DNA of 64,000 bases from Paraburkholderia sp. IMGN_8 (GCF_038050405.1 NZ_CP150900.1:620001-684000), one strand, 5' to 3'; counted from the first letter of the stretch, positions 1 to 9,398 are shown. Numbers and translations: made by a program. The notes: generated by a model not told the origin, from the sequence alone.

Positions 1-62
1 ACGCCCGCCATCGGGGCGACGAACAGGTTATTACGCAGATTGTGGGGGCCGAGAGTAGGCAT
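1..62 (-). CDS. dusB: tRNA-dihydrouridine synthase B, N-terminal fragment (cut by window edge)
   Basis: Only the first 20 codons are inside the window. The leftward reading begins at the ATG whose complement is at 60–62 and gives MPTLGPHNLRNNLFVAPMAG, the characteristic start of DusB with the FMN-binding VAPMAG turn. DusB reduces uridine in the D-loop of tRNAs using FMN and NADPH. It lies downstream of the ubiH-like gene on the same strand, an order common in beta-proteobacteria where fis usually follows; fis would lie beyond the window edge. Assignment rests on a short but very distinctive N terminus. Confidence 0.85.
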   Translation of the reverse strand, partial: MPTLGPHNLRNNLFVAPMAG

Positions 63-84
63 GACGTGGTCGCGCGCGCAGCCG

Positions 85-115
85 ATTGTTTCAGTTTCTT
101 TTCAGATTTTGTCAA
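85..115 (-). promoter_or_regulatory. possible dusB promoter
   Basis: On the minus strand a perfect TTGACA (complement at 110–115) is followed after about 19 nt by AACAAT (complement at 85–90), 23 nt before the dusB start codon. The spacing is long and the -10 poor, so this is a suggestion only. Confidence 0.3.
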
Positions 116-217
116 TCGGAGCGTTCGCGAAATGCGAGGGAAAACCGCTATTTTAGCGTTAACGGATAGCCGGCACCTGACTTGAGCCTGTTGTAACTCA
201 TTAAATCTTCTATGAAA

Positions 218-242
218 GTGCTCCGGTTCATAGAACCGGCAC
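218..242 (-). terminator. hairpin between ubiH-like gene and dusB
   Basis: CCGGTTC (223–229) and GAACCGG (233–239) pair around a 3-nt loop, with GTG/CAC outer pairs. Read leftward the hairpin is followed by a short TTT. It could end part of the ubiH transcript before dusB; the T-run is weak. Confidence 0.35.
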
Positions 243-292
243 CGCTCGCGCGCTGCGTCGAGATGACAGCACAGCGCGAGCGGGCTGCGCGC

Positions 293-1519
293 TCAGCGGC
301 GCTGGCCGAACATCATTTGCCGTGCCAGCGCGGTTTTCACCGGCGGCACGAATTCGAGCGCGATGAGGGCGAGTCCGCGCACGATCGCCAGAGGCGGGAA
401 GTCGACGGTGAAGAGGCGCGCGAGCGTGTCGGTGGCGCCGATCGTCAGACGCCGGTCCAGCGCGCGGCGCTGGGCGAACTCGGCCAGCGCGAGCGGCGTG
501 GCACCTTCTGCCGACAGCGCGTCGGCGAGCGCGTGCGCGTCACGCAGGCCGAGATTCAGACCTTGACCCGCCACCGGATGCAGTGTCTGCGCCGCGTTGC
601 CGATCGCGACCACGCGGCCTTTCACCAGCGTATCGACCGTGTTCAGCCCCAAGGGAAACGACGCGCGCCCTTTGATCTGCGTAAAGCGGCCCATGCGGTC
701 GCCGAAGGCGGCGCCGAGTTCGCGCAGGAATACCTCGTCGGAGAGCTGCGTGCGGCGCGCGGCTTCGCCGGGCGCGCAGCACCAGACCAGCGCGTAGTCC
801 GCGCCGCGCACGCCGCCCATCGGCAGCAACGCGATCGGCCCTTGCGACGTGAAGCGCTCCCACGCAACGTGCGGTTGCGGTGCCGACACGCTGACCGTGC
901 CGACCAGCGCGGTTTGCCCGTAATCGCGCGTGCCGCCGTTGCCGGCGCCTTTGCCGGTTTTCTGGTCGCCGAACAAACCGCCCTCGGCGTTCACCAGAAT
1001 GCGCGTGCGCAGATGGCGCGTGACGCCCGCGGTTTCGACCGGCAGCGTGACGCCGTCATGCTCCTGAACCGGCGCTGACGCGGAAGTCGAGCGGAACCAG
1101 TGCACCGGACTTGCGTGGACCGCTTCGGCGAGCCCATGCACGATCGAGCCGTAGCGCAGCACGTAACCGAGCGCCGGCAGGCCGTGTTCGCTGTGATCGA
1201 TCAGCGTGCGGCCGAAATGGCCGCGCTGGGATACGTGGATGCGCTGGATCGCGGTGGCGTCGGCGGGCCAGCGCAGCGGTTCGAGAATCATCCGGCTGCC
1301 GTGCGACACGGCAATCGCGCGCGGATCGGCGATCGAGTCTTCCGGTTCGCGCGCGTCGATCAGCGCGATTTTCAGCGCCTGCGTCGCGCTGCGGCGCGTC
1401 AGCCATCCGGCCAGCGCGAGCCCCACCGGGCCGGCGCCGACGATCGTCACGTCGAAATCGAATGAGGCGTCGGACGCGGCGGGTTTCAGAATGACAGCCG
1501 GCTGGGAAACGTCGTTCAT
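293..1519 (-). CDS. UbiH/UbiF/VisC-family FAD-dependent monooxygenase
   Basis: A 408-residue flavoprotein of the ubiquinone-biosynthesis hydroxylase family, which adds hydroxyl groups to the benzoquinone ring at the membrane. The N-terminal Rossmann dinucleotide motif GAGPVG is at residues 28–33. The second FAD motif, GNAAQTLHPVAGQG with the family's N-L-G-L-R-D continuation, is at about 307–325. The C terminus shows the usual UbiH R-x2-D-R-x(3) helix. Length is normal. It starts six nucleotides downstream of the pepP stop, so the pair is a leftward operon, as in E. coli pepP–ubiH–visC. Which ring position it hydroxylates cannot be told from the sequence, so no symbol is given. Confidence 0.88.
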   Translation of the reverse strand: MNDVSQPAVILKPAASDASFDFDVTIVGAGPVGLALAGWLTRRSATQALKIALIDAREPEDSIADPRAIAVSHGSRMILEPLRWPADATAIQRIHVSQRGHFGRTLIDHSEHGLPALGYVLRYGSIVHGLAEAVHASPVHWFRSTSASAPVQEHDGVTLPVETAGVTRHLRTRILVNAEGGLFGDQKTGKGAGNGGTRDYGQTALVGTVSVSAPQPHVAWERFTSQGPIALLPMGGVRGADYALVWCCAPGEAARRTQLSDEVFLRELGAAFGDRMGRFTQIKGRASFPLGLNTVDTLVKGRVVAIGNAAQTLHPVAGQGLNLGLRDAHALADALSAEGATPLALAEFAQRRALDRRLTIGATDTLARLFTVDFPPLAIVRGLALIALEFVPPVKTALARQMMFGQRR

Positions 1520-1525
1520 TGCGGG

Positions 1526-2932
1526 TTACTTCCTTGCTTCATGGGCCGCGCGGGCTTCCTGCATCAGCGCTTCGATCTCGTGGACGGCCACCGGCACGTC
1601 GCGCGTGATCAACTCGCAGCCTGTCGCGGTGACGATCGCGTCGTCTTCGATGCGGATGCCGATGTTCCAGTAGCGCTGCGGCACGCCTTCGGCCGGACGG
1701 ATGTATAGACCGGGCTCGATGGTCAGCGTCATCGACGCTTGCAGCGTGCGCCACGGCAGCGCGCCCGCTTCGTCGCGCGGCGCGCCGCGCTCGCGATAGT
1801 CGCCGCAATCGTGCACATCCATGCCGATCCAGTGGCCGGTGCGGTGCATATAGAACGGCGCATAGGCGCGCTCGGCGATCACGTCGTCGACCGACTTGAA
1901 TTTCGTGCGGTCGACGATGCCCGTGTCGAGCAGGCCCTGCGACAGCACACGCACGGCGGCCTGGTGCGGATCGTCGAAGCTGGCGCCGGCGTGGGTGGCG
2001 TCGACGGCAGCCTGCTGCGCGGCCAGCACGATGTCGTACAGTTCGCGCTGCGCCGGCGTGAAGCGGCCACTGGCGGGGAACGTGCGGGTGATGTCGGACG
2101 CGTAGCCGTCGAGTTCGCAGGCCGCATCGATCAGGATCAGGTCGCCGTCCTGGGCGATGGCGTTGCCGGCCGGGTAGTGCAGCACGCAGGCGTTCGCGCC
2201 CGCGGCGACGATCGACGTGTAAGCCGGCGCTTGTGCGCCGAATTTGCGGAAGGTGTACAGCAGCTCGGCTTCGAGTTCGTACTCGCGCACGCCAGGCCGG
2301 CACGCGGCCATCGCGCGGCGATGCGCCTGTGCGGAAATTTTTCCTGCACGGCGCACGATCGCGAGCTCGTGATCATCCTTGATGAGCCGCATGTCGTCGA
2401 GCAACGGGATGAGGTCGCGCGCGGCGGTGGGCGCGGCGACGCCGCTACGGCCCTGCGCGCGCACCGCGTCGAGCCAGCCGCGTACCTGTTCGTCCAGTTG
2501 CGCGGAAGTGCCGAGCGCGTAATGCAGCGACGGCTTGTCCGCCAGAATGCGCGGCAGTTGCGCATCGACTTCGCCGATGGCGAATGCGGCGTCGAAGCCG
2601 AACGCCTCACGCGCGCCCTCCGGGCCGAAGCGGAAGCCTTCCCACGTCTCCCGCTCGATGTTCTTCGCGCGGCAGAACAGGATCGAAGCCGGCTCGCCCG
2701 GCGCGGCGCTTGCGTCGAGCACCAGCAGCGCCTCGGGTTCGGTGAAGCCGGTGAGATAGTAGAAGTAGCTGTCGTGCCGGTATGGGTAATCGGCGTCCCG
2801 GTTGCGCAGCTTTTCCGGCGCGGTGGGTACGATGGCGACGCCGCCGCCCGCTGCGCGCAGCGCGGCGAGTACGCGCTCGCGGCGCGTGCGGTAAACGTCG
2901 ATGGCGATGGTGGGTTCGGTCGGCTGGTTCAT
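1526..2932 (-). CDS. pepP: Xaa-Pro aminopeptidase (aminopeptidase P)
   Basis: A 468-residue cytoplasmic metallopeptidase that removes N-terminal residues preceding proline. The AMP_N domain occupies about residues 1–150. The pita-bread M24 domain follows and carries the dinuclear metal ligands in order: aspartates in LILIDAACELDGYASDITRTF, the histidine in HRTGHWIGMDVHD, and glutamates in TIEPGLY and GIRIEDD. All expected ligands are present. It is the first gene of the leftward pair with the UbiH-like hydroxylase. The ATG start is the first in the frame and fits family length. Confidence 0.93.
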   Translation of the reverse strand: MNQPTEPTIAIDVYRTRRERVLAALRAAGGGVAIVPTAPEKLRNRDADYPYRHDSYFYYLTGFTEPEALLVLDASAAPGEPASILFCRAKNIERETWEGFRFGPEGAREAFGFDAAFAIGEVDAQLPRILADKPSLHYALGTSAQLDEQVRGWLDAVRAQGRSGVAAPTAARDLIPLLDDMRLIKDDHELAIVRRAGKISAQAHRRAMAACRPGVREYELEAELLYTFRKFGAQAPAYTSIVAAGANACVLHYPAGNAIAQDGDLILIDAACELDGYASDITRTFPASGRFTPAQRELYDIVLAAQQAAVDATHAGASFDDPHQAAVRVLSQGLLDTGIVDRTKFKSVDDVIAERAYAPFYMHRTGHWIGMDVHDCGDYRERGAPRDEAGALPWRTLQASMTLTIEPGLYIRPAEGVPQRYWNIGIRIEDDAIVTATGCELITRDVPVAVHEIEALMQEARAAHEARK

Positions 2933-3242
2933 CGTGCGATTGTAGCGCCCAATGCGCGGACTTTTTTTGTGCGGATACGGATGATCGAGGTGGCGGAGCT
3001 TGCCTCGCGCGGCAGGCTGGCGCAGTGTCCCGATAAGACGCGCGACGGCGGCAGCGCCGCGCGCCTCGTGTCAGTCTTTCAGTCAATCGGCCGTTTAGCC
3101 TGGTAGACGTCCGGCGCGCGGCACGGCAATGTTGCTATCCATCCACAGCCAGCATCCACGCGGCTTGCGAAGATGCGGCACCGCACTCGGAATGCCGCCG
3201 ACCACTTATACTTTCGCCGAATTCAAGAAAAGGGCAGATGTG
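2933..3242. other. divergent intergenic region pepP / GST
   Basis: About 310 nt between divergent starts. The GST reading frame stays open leftwards to 3129, but residues before 3243 do not resemble a GST. I see no RNA gene or strong repeat; it presumably holds both promoters. Confidence 0.5.
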
Positions 3243-3857
3243 ATGATGAAACTCATCGGTTCGCTCGGCAGCCCGTTCGTGCGTAAAGCGCGCATCGTGC
3301 TGGCCGACAAGAAGATCGACTACGAGCTGGTGCTGGAGAACGTCTGGGCGCCGGATACCGCGATTCACACCTTTAACCCGATCGGCAAGGTGCCGTGCCT
3401 CGTCATGGAAGACGGCGAAGCGGTGTTCGATTCGCGGGTGATCTGCGAGTACGTCGATACGCTCTCGCCGGTCGGCAAGCTGATTCCGCAGTCGGGGCGC
3501 GAGCGCGTCGAGGTGCGCTGCTGGGAAGCGTTGGCCGATGGCATGCTGGACGCGGCGGTGCTGATTCGCCTCGAGGGCACCCAGCGCACGCCCGAGCAGC
3601 GTGTGGACGCGTGGGTCGCGCGGCAGCAACGCAAGATCGACGAAGGCCTGATCGCGATGTCGCAGGGATTGGGCACCAAGCCCTGGTGCACGAGCAATCA
3701 CTACACGCTCGCGGATATCGCAATGGGTTGCGCGCTGGGCTACCTCGATTTCCGCATGCCCGAGCTGAACTGGCGCGAAGCGTATCCGAATCTGGACAAG
3801 CATTTCCAGAAGCTGTCGCTGCGCCAGTCGTTTATCGATACGGTGCCGGCGAACTGA
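3243..3857 (+). CDS. glutathione S-transferase family protein
   Basis: About 203 residues from tandem ATGs at 3243/3246, preceded by AAGGGCAG as a plausible ribosome site. The N-terminal thioredoxin fold reads MKLIGSLGSPFVRKARIVLA, with the GSPF active-site turn and the cis-proline region KVPCLVMEDG; the C-terminal all-helical domain ends TLADIAMGCALGYLDFR…N. Such cytosolic GSTs conjugate glutathione to electrophiles or act in stress protection; the substrate is unknown. The gene is monocistronic with its own strong terminator downstream. An upstream extension to 3129 is open but not GST-like, so the later start is preferred. Confidence 0.85.
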   Translation: MMKLIGSLGSPFVRKARIVLADKKIDYELVLENVWAPDTAIHTFNPIGKVPCLVMEDGEAVFDSRVICEYVDTLSPVGKLIPQSGRERVEVRCWEALADGMLDAAVLIRLEGTQRTPEQRVDAWVARQQRKIDEGLIAMSQGLGTKPWCTSNHYTLADIAMGCALGYLDFRMPELNWREAYPNLDKHFQKLSLRQSFIDTVPAN

Positions 3858-3981
3858 GCGAGCGGCGTGGGCGCCGCGGCGAGTCGAGTATGTTGAGTTC
3901 GCATCCGGCTTCACCGGCGCGCGCACAGCATATTCAGCAGCGGATCGCTTTGAATCAGTAAAGCCTGATTTGGTTAAAGAG

Positions 3982-4017
3982 GCGCGCGCATCTGGTTTTC
4001 AGAGCGCGCGCTTTTTT
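3982..4017 (+). terminator. rho-independent terminator of the GST gene
   Basis: GCGCGCGC (3982–3989) pairs with GCGCGCGC (4004–4011) around a 14-nt loop, followed directly by six T. Confidence 0.8.
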
Positions 4018-4094
4018 GTGGGCGGATTTTTGCGATTCAACAGCGCTTTTATGTATAAACCGCAGAAACGTAGTATCGGCGTTTTAGCGCAGCT

Positions 4095-5774
4095 TCAATT
4101 CTTACCGCTGCGCCGCCGCGTAATCCCTGGCCCGAACGCAAACCCGAAAGCCAGCAGGAACAACGAAATCGCCAGCACCGTGTTGTTGCCGCTCGTCACA
4201 TAAGGCGTCCTGCCCGACGTGCCTTGTACTGTCACATCGAGCGAACCGACTGTGTAAGGCGTCAGGCGCCCCAGCACCTTGCCGTTAGCATCGATCGCAG
4301 CCGTCATGCCGGTGTTGGTCGCGCGCAGCATCGGCCGGCCGGTCTCCAGCGAACGCATCCGCGCAATCTGCAAATGCTGATCGAGCGCGATTGTGTCGCC
4401 GAACCAGGCGAGATTCGTCGAGTTGATCAGCACGCCCGCGGGCGTATCGCTCTCGCGGATGCTCCGCGCGATCTCTTCGCCGAAAATATCCTCGTAGCAA
4501 ATATCGACGGCGACCGGCTGGTTATGCACGATGAACGGTTTCTGCACCGGCGCGCCACGTGCGAAATCGCCGAGCGGAATGCGCATCAGATTCACGAACC
4601 AGCGAAAACCCCATGGCACGAATTCGCCGAACGGCACGAGGTGGTGCTTATCGTAGCGATACACGTCGCGGGTGCCCGGCGTGACGCCGAACAGGCTGTT
4701 CGTATAGTCGATCACCTGACCTTCCGGGGTAATGGTGCCGCCGATCGCGCCGAACAGGACCGCGGTGCCCGTGGTATCCGAAAAGTTGCGCACCGCCGAC
4801 GCAAACTGCGGCGGCAATTGTTGCGCGAGTACCGGAATGGCCGTTTCCGGCGTGACGACCAGGTCGGCGGGCCTCGACGTGATCATCTGCTGAAACTGGT
4901 CGATCGCGGCGCGCATGCCCGCTTCCTCGAACTTCATCTCCTGCTTGACGTTGCCTTGCAACAGGCGCACGGAGAGCGCCGCGTTGGCCGGTACGGTCCA
5001 TTGCGCGAGCGGCAGCAGCAGGCCGGCCGCAAGCAGCGCGAGCGCGATCAGCGCCGGCACGGCGACACGTGCGCCACGCTTACTGCCTTTAGTGGTATCG
5101 AGCGGCTCACGCAAACGCACTAAAGCCTGCGCGATCAACGCCGCCACCAGCGCCAGCATCCAGCCGACGCCGTATACGCCCGCCACCGGCGCAAAACCGG
5201 CGAGCGGACCGTCGACCTGCGCATAGCCGCTCGCGAGCCACGGAAAACCGGTGAACACGGTGCCGCGCAGCCATTCACCGATCGCCCAGGCACTGGCAAA
5301 AGCCAGCGCGCCGTGCAAGGTCGGCGAAAAGGGTTTGTCGTCGTCGAGTGCGCCGTTGCGCGCGTGGCCGGCGCAGAAAGACCAGACACCCGCGGCCAGC
5401 GCCGGATAAAGCGCCAGATACAACGAGAACAGCACGACCGCCGCGCCCGCCAGCGGCGCGGCCATGCCGCCGTAGTCATGCATGCTGACGTACAGCCACC
5501 ACACGCCGGTGACGAAGTTGCCGAAGCCAAATGCGCCGCCCGTCAGCGCGGCGCTCTTCCAGCCGGTCGTGCGTGTGAGCCACGTGAAGAAAAACGCGAA
5601 GATCACGAGTTCGAGCCAGCCGCCGTGCGGCGTCGGCGCAAACGAAAGCGTGTTGGCCGCACCGGCGGCCAAAGCGACGAGATAGTGCCAGCGGGGCAGT
5701 GCGCGGCCGCGTGTTTCCTCGGCGGCAGGGGCACTCACGCCGCGGCGCGAACGGGAAGTAATCGGGTCGGCCAT
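4095..5774 (-). CDS. lnt: apolipoprotein N-acyltransferase
   Basis: Inner-membrane enzyme that adds the third acyl chain to the N-terminal cysteine of lipoproteins. Several hydrophobic helices fill the first ~220 residues, then a nitrilase-like domain carries the triad: glutamate in VTPETAIP, lysine in RYDKHHLVPFGEFVP and cysteine in VDICYEDIF; a last membrane helix ends the protein. The start at 5774 (MADPITSRSRRG…) gives about 559 residues. The frame stays open to 5915, but that extra part overlaps corC and does not look like Lnt. It is the last gene of the conserved miaB–phoH–ybeY–corC–lnt cluster. Confidence 0.93.
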   Translation of the reverse strand: MADPITSRSRRGVSAPAAEETRGRALPRWHYLVALAAGAANTLSFAPTPHGGWLELVIFAFFFTWLTRTTGWKSAALTGGAFGFGNFVTGVWWLYVSMHDYGGMAAPLAGAAVVLFSLYLALYPALAAGVWSFCAGHARNGALDDDKPFSPTLHGALAFASAWAIGEWLRGTVFTGFPWLASGYAQVDGPLAGFAPVAGVYGVGWMLALVAALIAQALVRLREPLDTTKGSKRGARVAVPALIALALLAAGLLLPLAQWTVPANAALSVRLLQGNVKQEMKFEEAGMRAAIDQFQQMITSRPADLVVTPETAIPVLAQQLPPQFASAVRNFSDTTGTAVLFGAIGGTITPEGQVIDYTNSLFGVTPGTRDVYRYDKHHLVPFGEFVPWGFRWFVNLMRIPLGDFARGAPVQKPFIVHNQPVAVDICYEDIFGEEIARSIRESDTPAGVLINSTNLAWFGDTIALDQHLQIARMRSLETGRPMLRATNTGMTAAIDANGKVLGRLTPYTVGSLDVTVQGTSGRTPYVTSGNNTVLAISLFLLAFGFAFGPGITRRRSGKN

Positions 5775-5823
5775 TGTTGCGCGGTCGGCGTGAGGAGTTG
5801 AAGAAACGAAGAAGTGAAGCGGC

Positions 5824-6717
5824 TCAGGTCTGCACGTGCTGTGCGTCGCGCTCGCGCTGGCCGGCAAGCGGATCGCGGCGCACCAGCAGCATGTGAATCT
5901 GGCGGGCGTCGCCACGCAGAATCTCGAAGATCAGATCGTCGATGCGGACCTTTTCGCCACGATGCGGCACGCGTCCGAAGTGATGCGTGACGAGGCCGCC
6001 GATCGTATCGACTTCCTCGTCTGAGTAATGCGTGCCGAACGCCTCGTTGAACTGTTCGATCTCGGTGAGCGCGCGCACGCGGAACCGGCCGTCCGGCGAG
6101 GCGATGATGTTGCCGCTTTCCTCGTCGAAATCGTATTCGTCTTCAATATCGCCGACGATCTGTTCCAGCACGTCCTCAATCGTGATCAGACCGGCGACGC
6201 CGCCGTATTCGTCGACCACGACCGCGAGGTGATTGCGATTCACGCGAAAGTCGTGCAGCAGCACGTTCAGGCGTTTCGACTCTGGAATGAATACGGCGGG
6301 GCGCAGCATGCCGCGCACGTCGAATTCCTCTTCGGCGTAGTAGCGCAGCAGGTCTTTGGCCAGCAGCACGCCGATGATGTTGTCGCGATTGCCTTCAAAA
6401 ACCGGATAGCGCGAGTGCGCTTTTTCCAGCACGTAGGGGATGAATTCGGCGGGATTGTCCGCGATGTTGATCGCGTCCATTTGTGCGCGCGGCACCATGA
6501 TGTCGCGCGCGCAGAGCTCGGAAACCTGGAACACGCCCTCGATCATCGACAGCGAGTCGGCGTCGATCAGGTTGCGCTCGTGCGCGTCCTGCAGAATTTC
6601 CAGAAGTTCGCCGCGCGAGTCGGGCTCAGGCGAGATGAAGTCGGTCAGTCGCTCGAGGAGTGAGCGCTTTTCCTGCGGTTTGTCGATTTGGCGTCGACTG
6701 GGATACGTGTCGTTCAT
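5824..6717 (-). CDS. corC: CorC/HlyC-family CBS-domain protein (YbeX)
   Basis: A 297-residue cytoplasmic protein with two CBS domains (starting near ARDIMVPRAQMDAI and ending near LITIEDVLEQIVGDIEDE) and a C-terminal CorC/HlyC transporter-associated domain. It lacks the DUF21 membrane domain, as usual for the YbeX form linked to Mg/Co efflux and to ribosome or rRNA homeostasis. The start at 6717 (MNDTYPSRRQ…) is preferred over 6777, where extra residues are not conserved in style. It sits 49 nt upstream of lnt on the same strand. Confidence 0.9.
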   Translation of the reverse strand: MNDTYPSRRQIDKPQEKRSLLERLTDFISPEPDSRGELLEILQDAHERNLIDADSLSMIEGVFQVSELCARDIMVPRAQMDAINIADNPAEFIPYVLEKAHSRYPVFEGNRDNIIGVLLAKDLLRYYAEEEFDVRGMLRPAVFIPESKRLNVLLHDFRVNRNHLAVVVDEYGGVAGLITIEDVLEQIVGDIEDEYDFDEESGNIIASPDGRFRVRALTEIEQFNEAFGTHYSDEEVDTIGGLVTHHFGRVPHRGEKVRIDDLIFEILRGDARQIHMLLVRRDPLAGQRERDAQHVQT

Positions 6718-7051
6718 GGTAGTGCGCCCGGCAAGACTGGGCGCGCTGTTGCAGAGCATTAAGGATACACCAGGCACATGGCAGGACCGTGTCCCGCCGG
6801 GCGAGGCGCTGAGTGAAGCAGCCGTGAAACTGCCCCGTCGCTAACCGCGGGGCGTAGGTCAATCGTAACTGATAACGCGAGGAAAAGCGTTCTGAAGCAA
6901 AAAAGTGCGGCTTGTGGCGCAGTAGGCGGCACCGGTGCCGTCGAAACGGGTGTTGCCCGGTTGTCCGCGGGCTGCACGCGCAGTGGCCGTCCGGTGGCCG
7001 CCCGGCGGCGGACCTGAGTCGCTGCCGCTTTCGTCCCGATCGCCGGCCTGA
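6718..7051. other. gene-free gap inside the miaB–lnt cluster
   Basis: About 334 nt between the chaC-like stop and corC. Open frames here are short shadows. A small hairpin, AACGC…GCGTT (6873–6890), is the only structure I see. It may hold a secondary promoter for corC–lnt. Confidence 0.4.
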
Positions 7052-7726
7052 CTACTGCCTCGCCTCGCCGCTTTCCTCGCGGCAGCGCTCGAGCAGCGCT
7101 TCCAGCGCGCGGTCCGGCATGCCGCTTTCGCGCAGCGCATGCACGGTGCGGCTGACGTAGTCGAGCGTCGTGCCGTAGCGGCCGCGGGCGCAACCGAACA
7201 CGGTTTTGACGACCTCGTCGCGCAGTTTGCCGGTGTAGGTGGACACGTCGCGGCGCATCACGAACGCGAGCGCATCGACGCGCCGGCCGTCGGCGAGCAC
7301 GCACGGCAGCCATGCCGGACGATACGAACCCATCGCCATTTCACGGCGCCACAGTGCGTCGAGATGCGGCATCGCGCCCTCGGCGGCCAGGCGAAACGCA
7401 ATACCGGTGCAGGAACCGCCGCGATCGAGCGCGAGCACGAGGCCCGGCTGTTCGGGCGTGCCGCGATTCACGCGCGACCACAGATACAGCCCGCGGTGGT
7501 AACCATGCACCTTGGAGCGGGTCGCTTCGACGGTGGGCAGGCCGGGATTCCAGATCAGCGAGCCATAGCCGAACAGCCACAGATCGCTTTTGCGGTCCCA
7601 GTCGCGCAACGTGCATTCGAGCGACGCGCGCAGCTCCTCGTCCGTCAGCAGCCGCGATTCGCCGAGCGCCGGCGGGTAGTCCGGACAGGGCTGGCGGGTG
7701 TCGGCTTCGGGGGAAGAGGTGCTCAC
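7052..7726 (-). CDS. ChaC-like gamma-glutamylcyclotransferase
   Basis: A 224-residue protein with the GGCT-fold substrate loop FGYGSLIWNPG near residues 52–62 and the ChaC signature arrangement, including the acidic residue in LWRREM. ChaC enzymes degrade glutathione to 5-oxoproline and Cys-Gly in the cytosol. The gene lies 27 nt downstream of ybeY on the same strand, inserted into the otherwise conserved ybeY–corC–lnt order; this suggests shared transcription rather than shared function. The GST gene nearby is the only other glutathione link. Confidence 0.85.
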   Translation of the reverse strand: MSTSSPEADTRQPCPDYPPALGESRLLTDEELRASLECTLRDWDRKSDLWLFGYGSLIWNPGLPTVEATRSKVHGYHRGLYLWSRVNRGTPEQPGLVLALDRGGSCTGIAFRLAAEGAMPHLDALWRREMAMGSYRPAWLPCVLADGRRVDALAFVMRRDVSTYTGKLRDEVVKTVFGCARGRYGTTLDYVSRTVHALRESGMPDRALEALLERCREESGEARQ

Positions 7727-7753
7727 GGCGGCTTTAAACGATGCTGTCGGCGG

Positions 7754-8215
7754 CTATTGATAAGGATCGGGGAAACCGAGCTTGCCGAGAATTTCAGTTT
7801 CGATCGCTTCCATTTCCTCAGCTTCTTCCTCGACCTCGTGATCGTAGCCTTGTGCATGGAGCGTGCCGTGCACCAGCAGATGCGCATAGTGCGCGACGAG
7901 CGGCTTGCCCTGCTCGGCGGCTTCTTTCTCGACCACCGGACAGCACAGGATCAGGTCGCCGGTCACCGGATCGTCTTCGGATTCGGCGTACGCGAAGGTC
8001 AGCACGTTGGTTGCGTAATCCTTGCCGCGATAGGTGCGGTTCAGCGTGCGGCCTTCTTCAGCGTCGACAAAACGCACCGTCAGCTCGCCGTCCGCGAAGA
8101 GCGCCGCGCGGATCCAGCCGGCCACGGTGGCGCGTGGCAGCAGCGCCTTGTGTTCCGGCCAGGCCTTGGCGGCGGGGAATTGCAGATTCAACGTCAATTT
8201 CGGAGCGCGGCTCAT
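7754..8215 (-). CDS. ybeY: endoribonuclease / rRNA maturation factor YbeY
   Basis: Small metal-dependent RNase that processes 16S rRNA 3' ends and takes part in ribosome quality control. The catalytic zinc motif [11 protein letters not shown] is near the C terminus and matches the family H-x3-H-x5-H pattern. The start at 8215 ([14 protein letters not shown]…) gives 153 residues and matches normal N termini; the frame stays open to a TTG at 8296 right after the phoH stop, through an in-frame 12-bp repeat that is probably untranslated. Neighbours phoH and corC are its usual partners. Confidence 0.92.
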   Translation of the reverse strand: MSRAPKLTLNLQFPAAKAWPEHKALLPRATVAGWIRAALFADGELTVRFVDAEEGRTLNRTYRGKDYATNVLTFAYAESEDDPVTGDLILCCPVVEKEAAEQGKPLVAHYAHLLVHGTLHAQGYDHEVEEEAEEMEAIETEILGKLGFPDPYQ

Positions 8216-8246
8216 GCGTGATCGATTTGTTGCTTTCTTTGTGACG

Positions 8247-8282
8247 GCATTTTCAACCGCATTTTCAACTGCATTTTCAACG
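8247..8282. repeat. three tandem copies of a 12-bp unit
   Basis: GCATTTTCAACN occurs three times head to tail between phoH and the likely ybeY start; the copies differ only at the last base. On the minus strand the repeat would read Val-Glu-Asn-Ala in frame with ybeY. Confidence 0.9.
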
Positions 8283-8296
8283 GTAATCGACGCCAA

Positions 8297-9364
8297 TCAG
8301 CGAGAATCCGCCGGACTGGCGGTCTTCTGCGAATGCGCATCGTACGCCTCCACAATTCGCGCGACCAGCGGATGCCGCACCACGTCCGCGCTGGTGAAGC
8401 GCGTGAGCGCAATGCCTCGCACTTCCGACAGCACCTGCTGCGCCTCGATCAGTCCGCTCTTCGCACCGCGTGGCAAATCCACCTGCGTCGTGTCGCCGGT
8501 GACCACCGCCTTCGAGCCGAAGCCGATCCGCGTGAGGAACATCTTCATCTGTTCGGGCGTGGTGTTCTGCGCTTCGTCGAGGATGATGAACGCGTGGTTC
8601 AGCGTGCGGCCGCGCATGTACGCGAGCGGCGCGATTTCGATCATCTGCCGCTCGAACATCTTCGCGGTTTTGTCGAAGCCGAGCAGGTCGTACAGCGCGT
8701 CGTACAGTGGGCGCAGATACGGATCGACCTTCTGCGCCAGATCGCCCGGCAGGAAGCCGAGGCGTTCGCCCGCTTCGACAGCCGGACGCGTCAGCACGAT
8801 GCGCTTGACCTGATCGCGCTCCAGCGCATCCACCGCGCAAGCCACCGCGAGATACGTCTTGCCCGTACCCGCCGGACCGACGCCGAAGGTCACGTCGTGC
8901 GAGATGATCTGCTTCAGATACTCGCGTTGCGCCGGCGTGCGGCCGCGCAGATCGGCGCGCCGCGTGTACAGCTTCGGGCCGAGTTCTTCGAGGTCTTCGT
9001 CATCGTTGTCGGCCGGTTGGTCGAACGGATGATCCGGATTGCCGGGGAAACGCGCATCGCCTTCTTCACTGCCTTTGCCGTTCGTGCGATGGCGCGCCGG
9101 ATTGCGCACTTCGACGAGCGCAAGCTGGATGTCGTCGACCGACAGCGGCTCGCGTGCGTTGTTGTAGAAGTTTTCGAGCGCGGTGAGCGCGAGTTTCGCG
9201 CCGCGTCCACGAATCGCGATGCGATGGCCACGGCGTTGCAGCGTCACGTCGAGCGCCTGCTCGATCTGCCGCAGATTTTCATCGAGCGGTCCGCAGAGGT
9301 TGGCGAGCCGCGCGTTGTCTTCGCGCGGTGCGGTGAATTCCAGATGCTGCTGAGTGGTCTTCAA
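8297..9364 (-). CDS. PhoH-family ATPase (YbeZ)
   Basis: A 355-residue cytoplasmic P-loop NTPase. Walker A is [11 protein letters not shown], Walker B is [10 protein letters not shown], and the arginine/sensor region [10 protein letters not shown] follows, as in PhoH/YbeZ. The ~120-residue N-terminal region resembles a small RNA-binding domain. YbeZ is a predicted partner of the YbeY RNase, and here the two are adjacent and co-directional. Length and start are normal for the family. Confidence 0.92.
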   Translation of the reverse strand: MKTTQQHLEFTAPREDNARLANLCGPLDENLRQIEQALDVTLQRRGHRIAIRGRGAKLALTALENFYNNAREPLSVDDIQLALVEVRNPARHRTNGKGSEEGDARFPGNPDHPFDQPADNDDEDLEELGPKLYTRRADLRGRTPAQREYLKQIISHDVTFGVGPAGTGKTYLAVACAVDALERDQVKRIVLTRPAVEAGERLGFLPGDLAQKVDPYLRPLYDALYDLLGFDKTAKMFERQMIEIAPLAYMRGRTLNHAFIILDEAQNTTPEQMKMFLTRIGFGSKAVVTGDTTQVDLPRGAKSGLIEAQQVLSEVRGIALTRFTSADVVRHPLVARIVEAYDAHSQKTASPADSR

Positions 9365-9398
9365 GGCGGTGGATCGATCCTGTCGGTTTCGAAACGGC

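Noticed and set aside
1739..3106. A 455-codon plus-strand open frame over pepP
   Set aside because: It is the antisense shadow of pepP: high-GC codon bias leaves opposite frames open. The product is arginine-rich with no motif. The same applies to long frames over glpK, miaB, phoH, ggt, rhlE and the mqo antisense strand.
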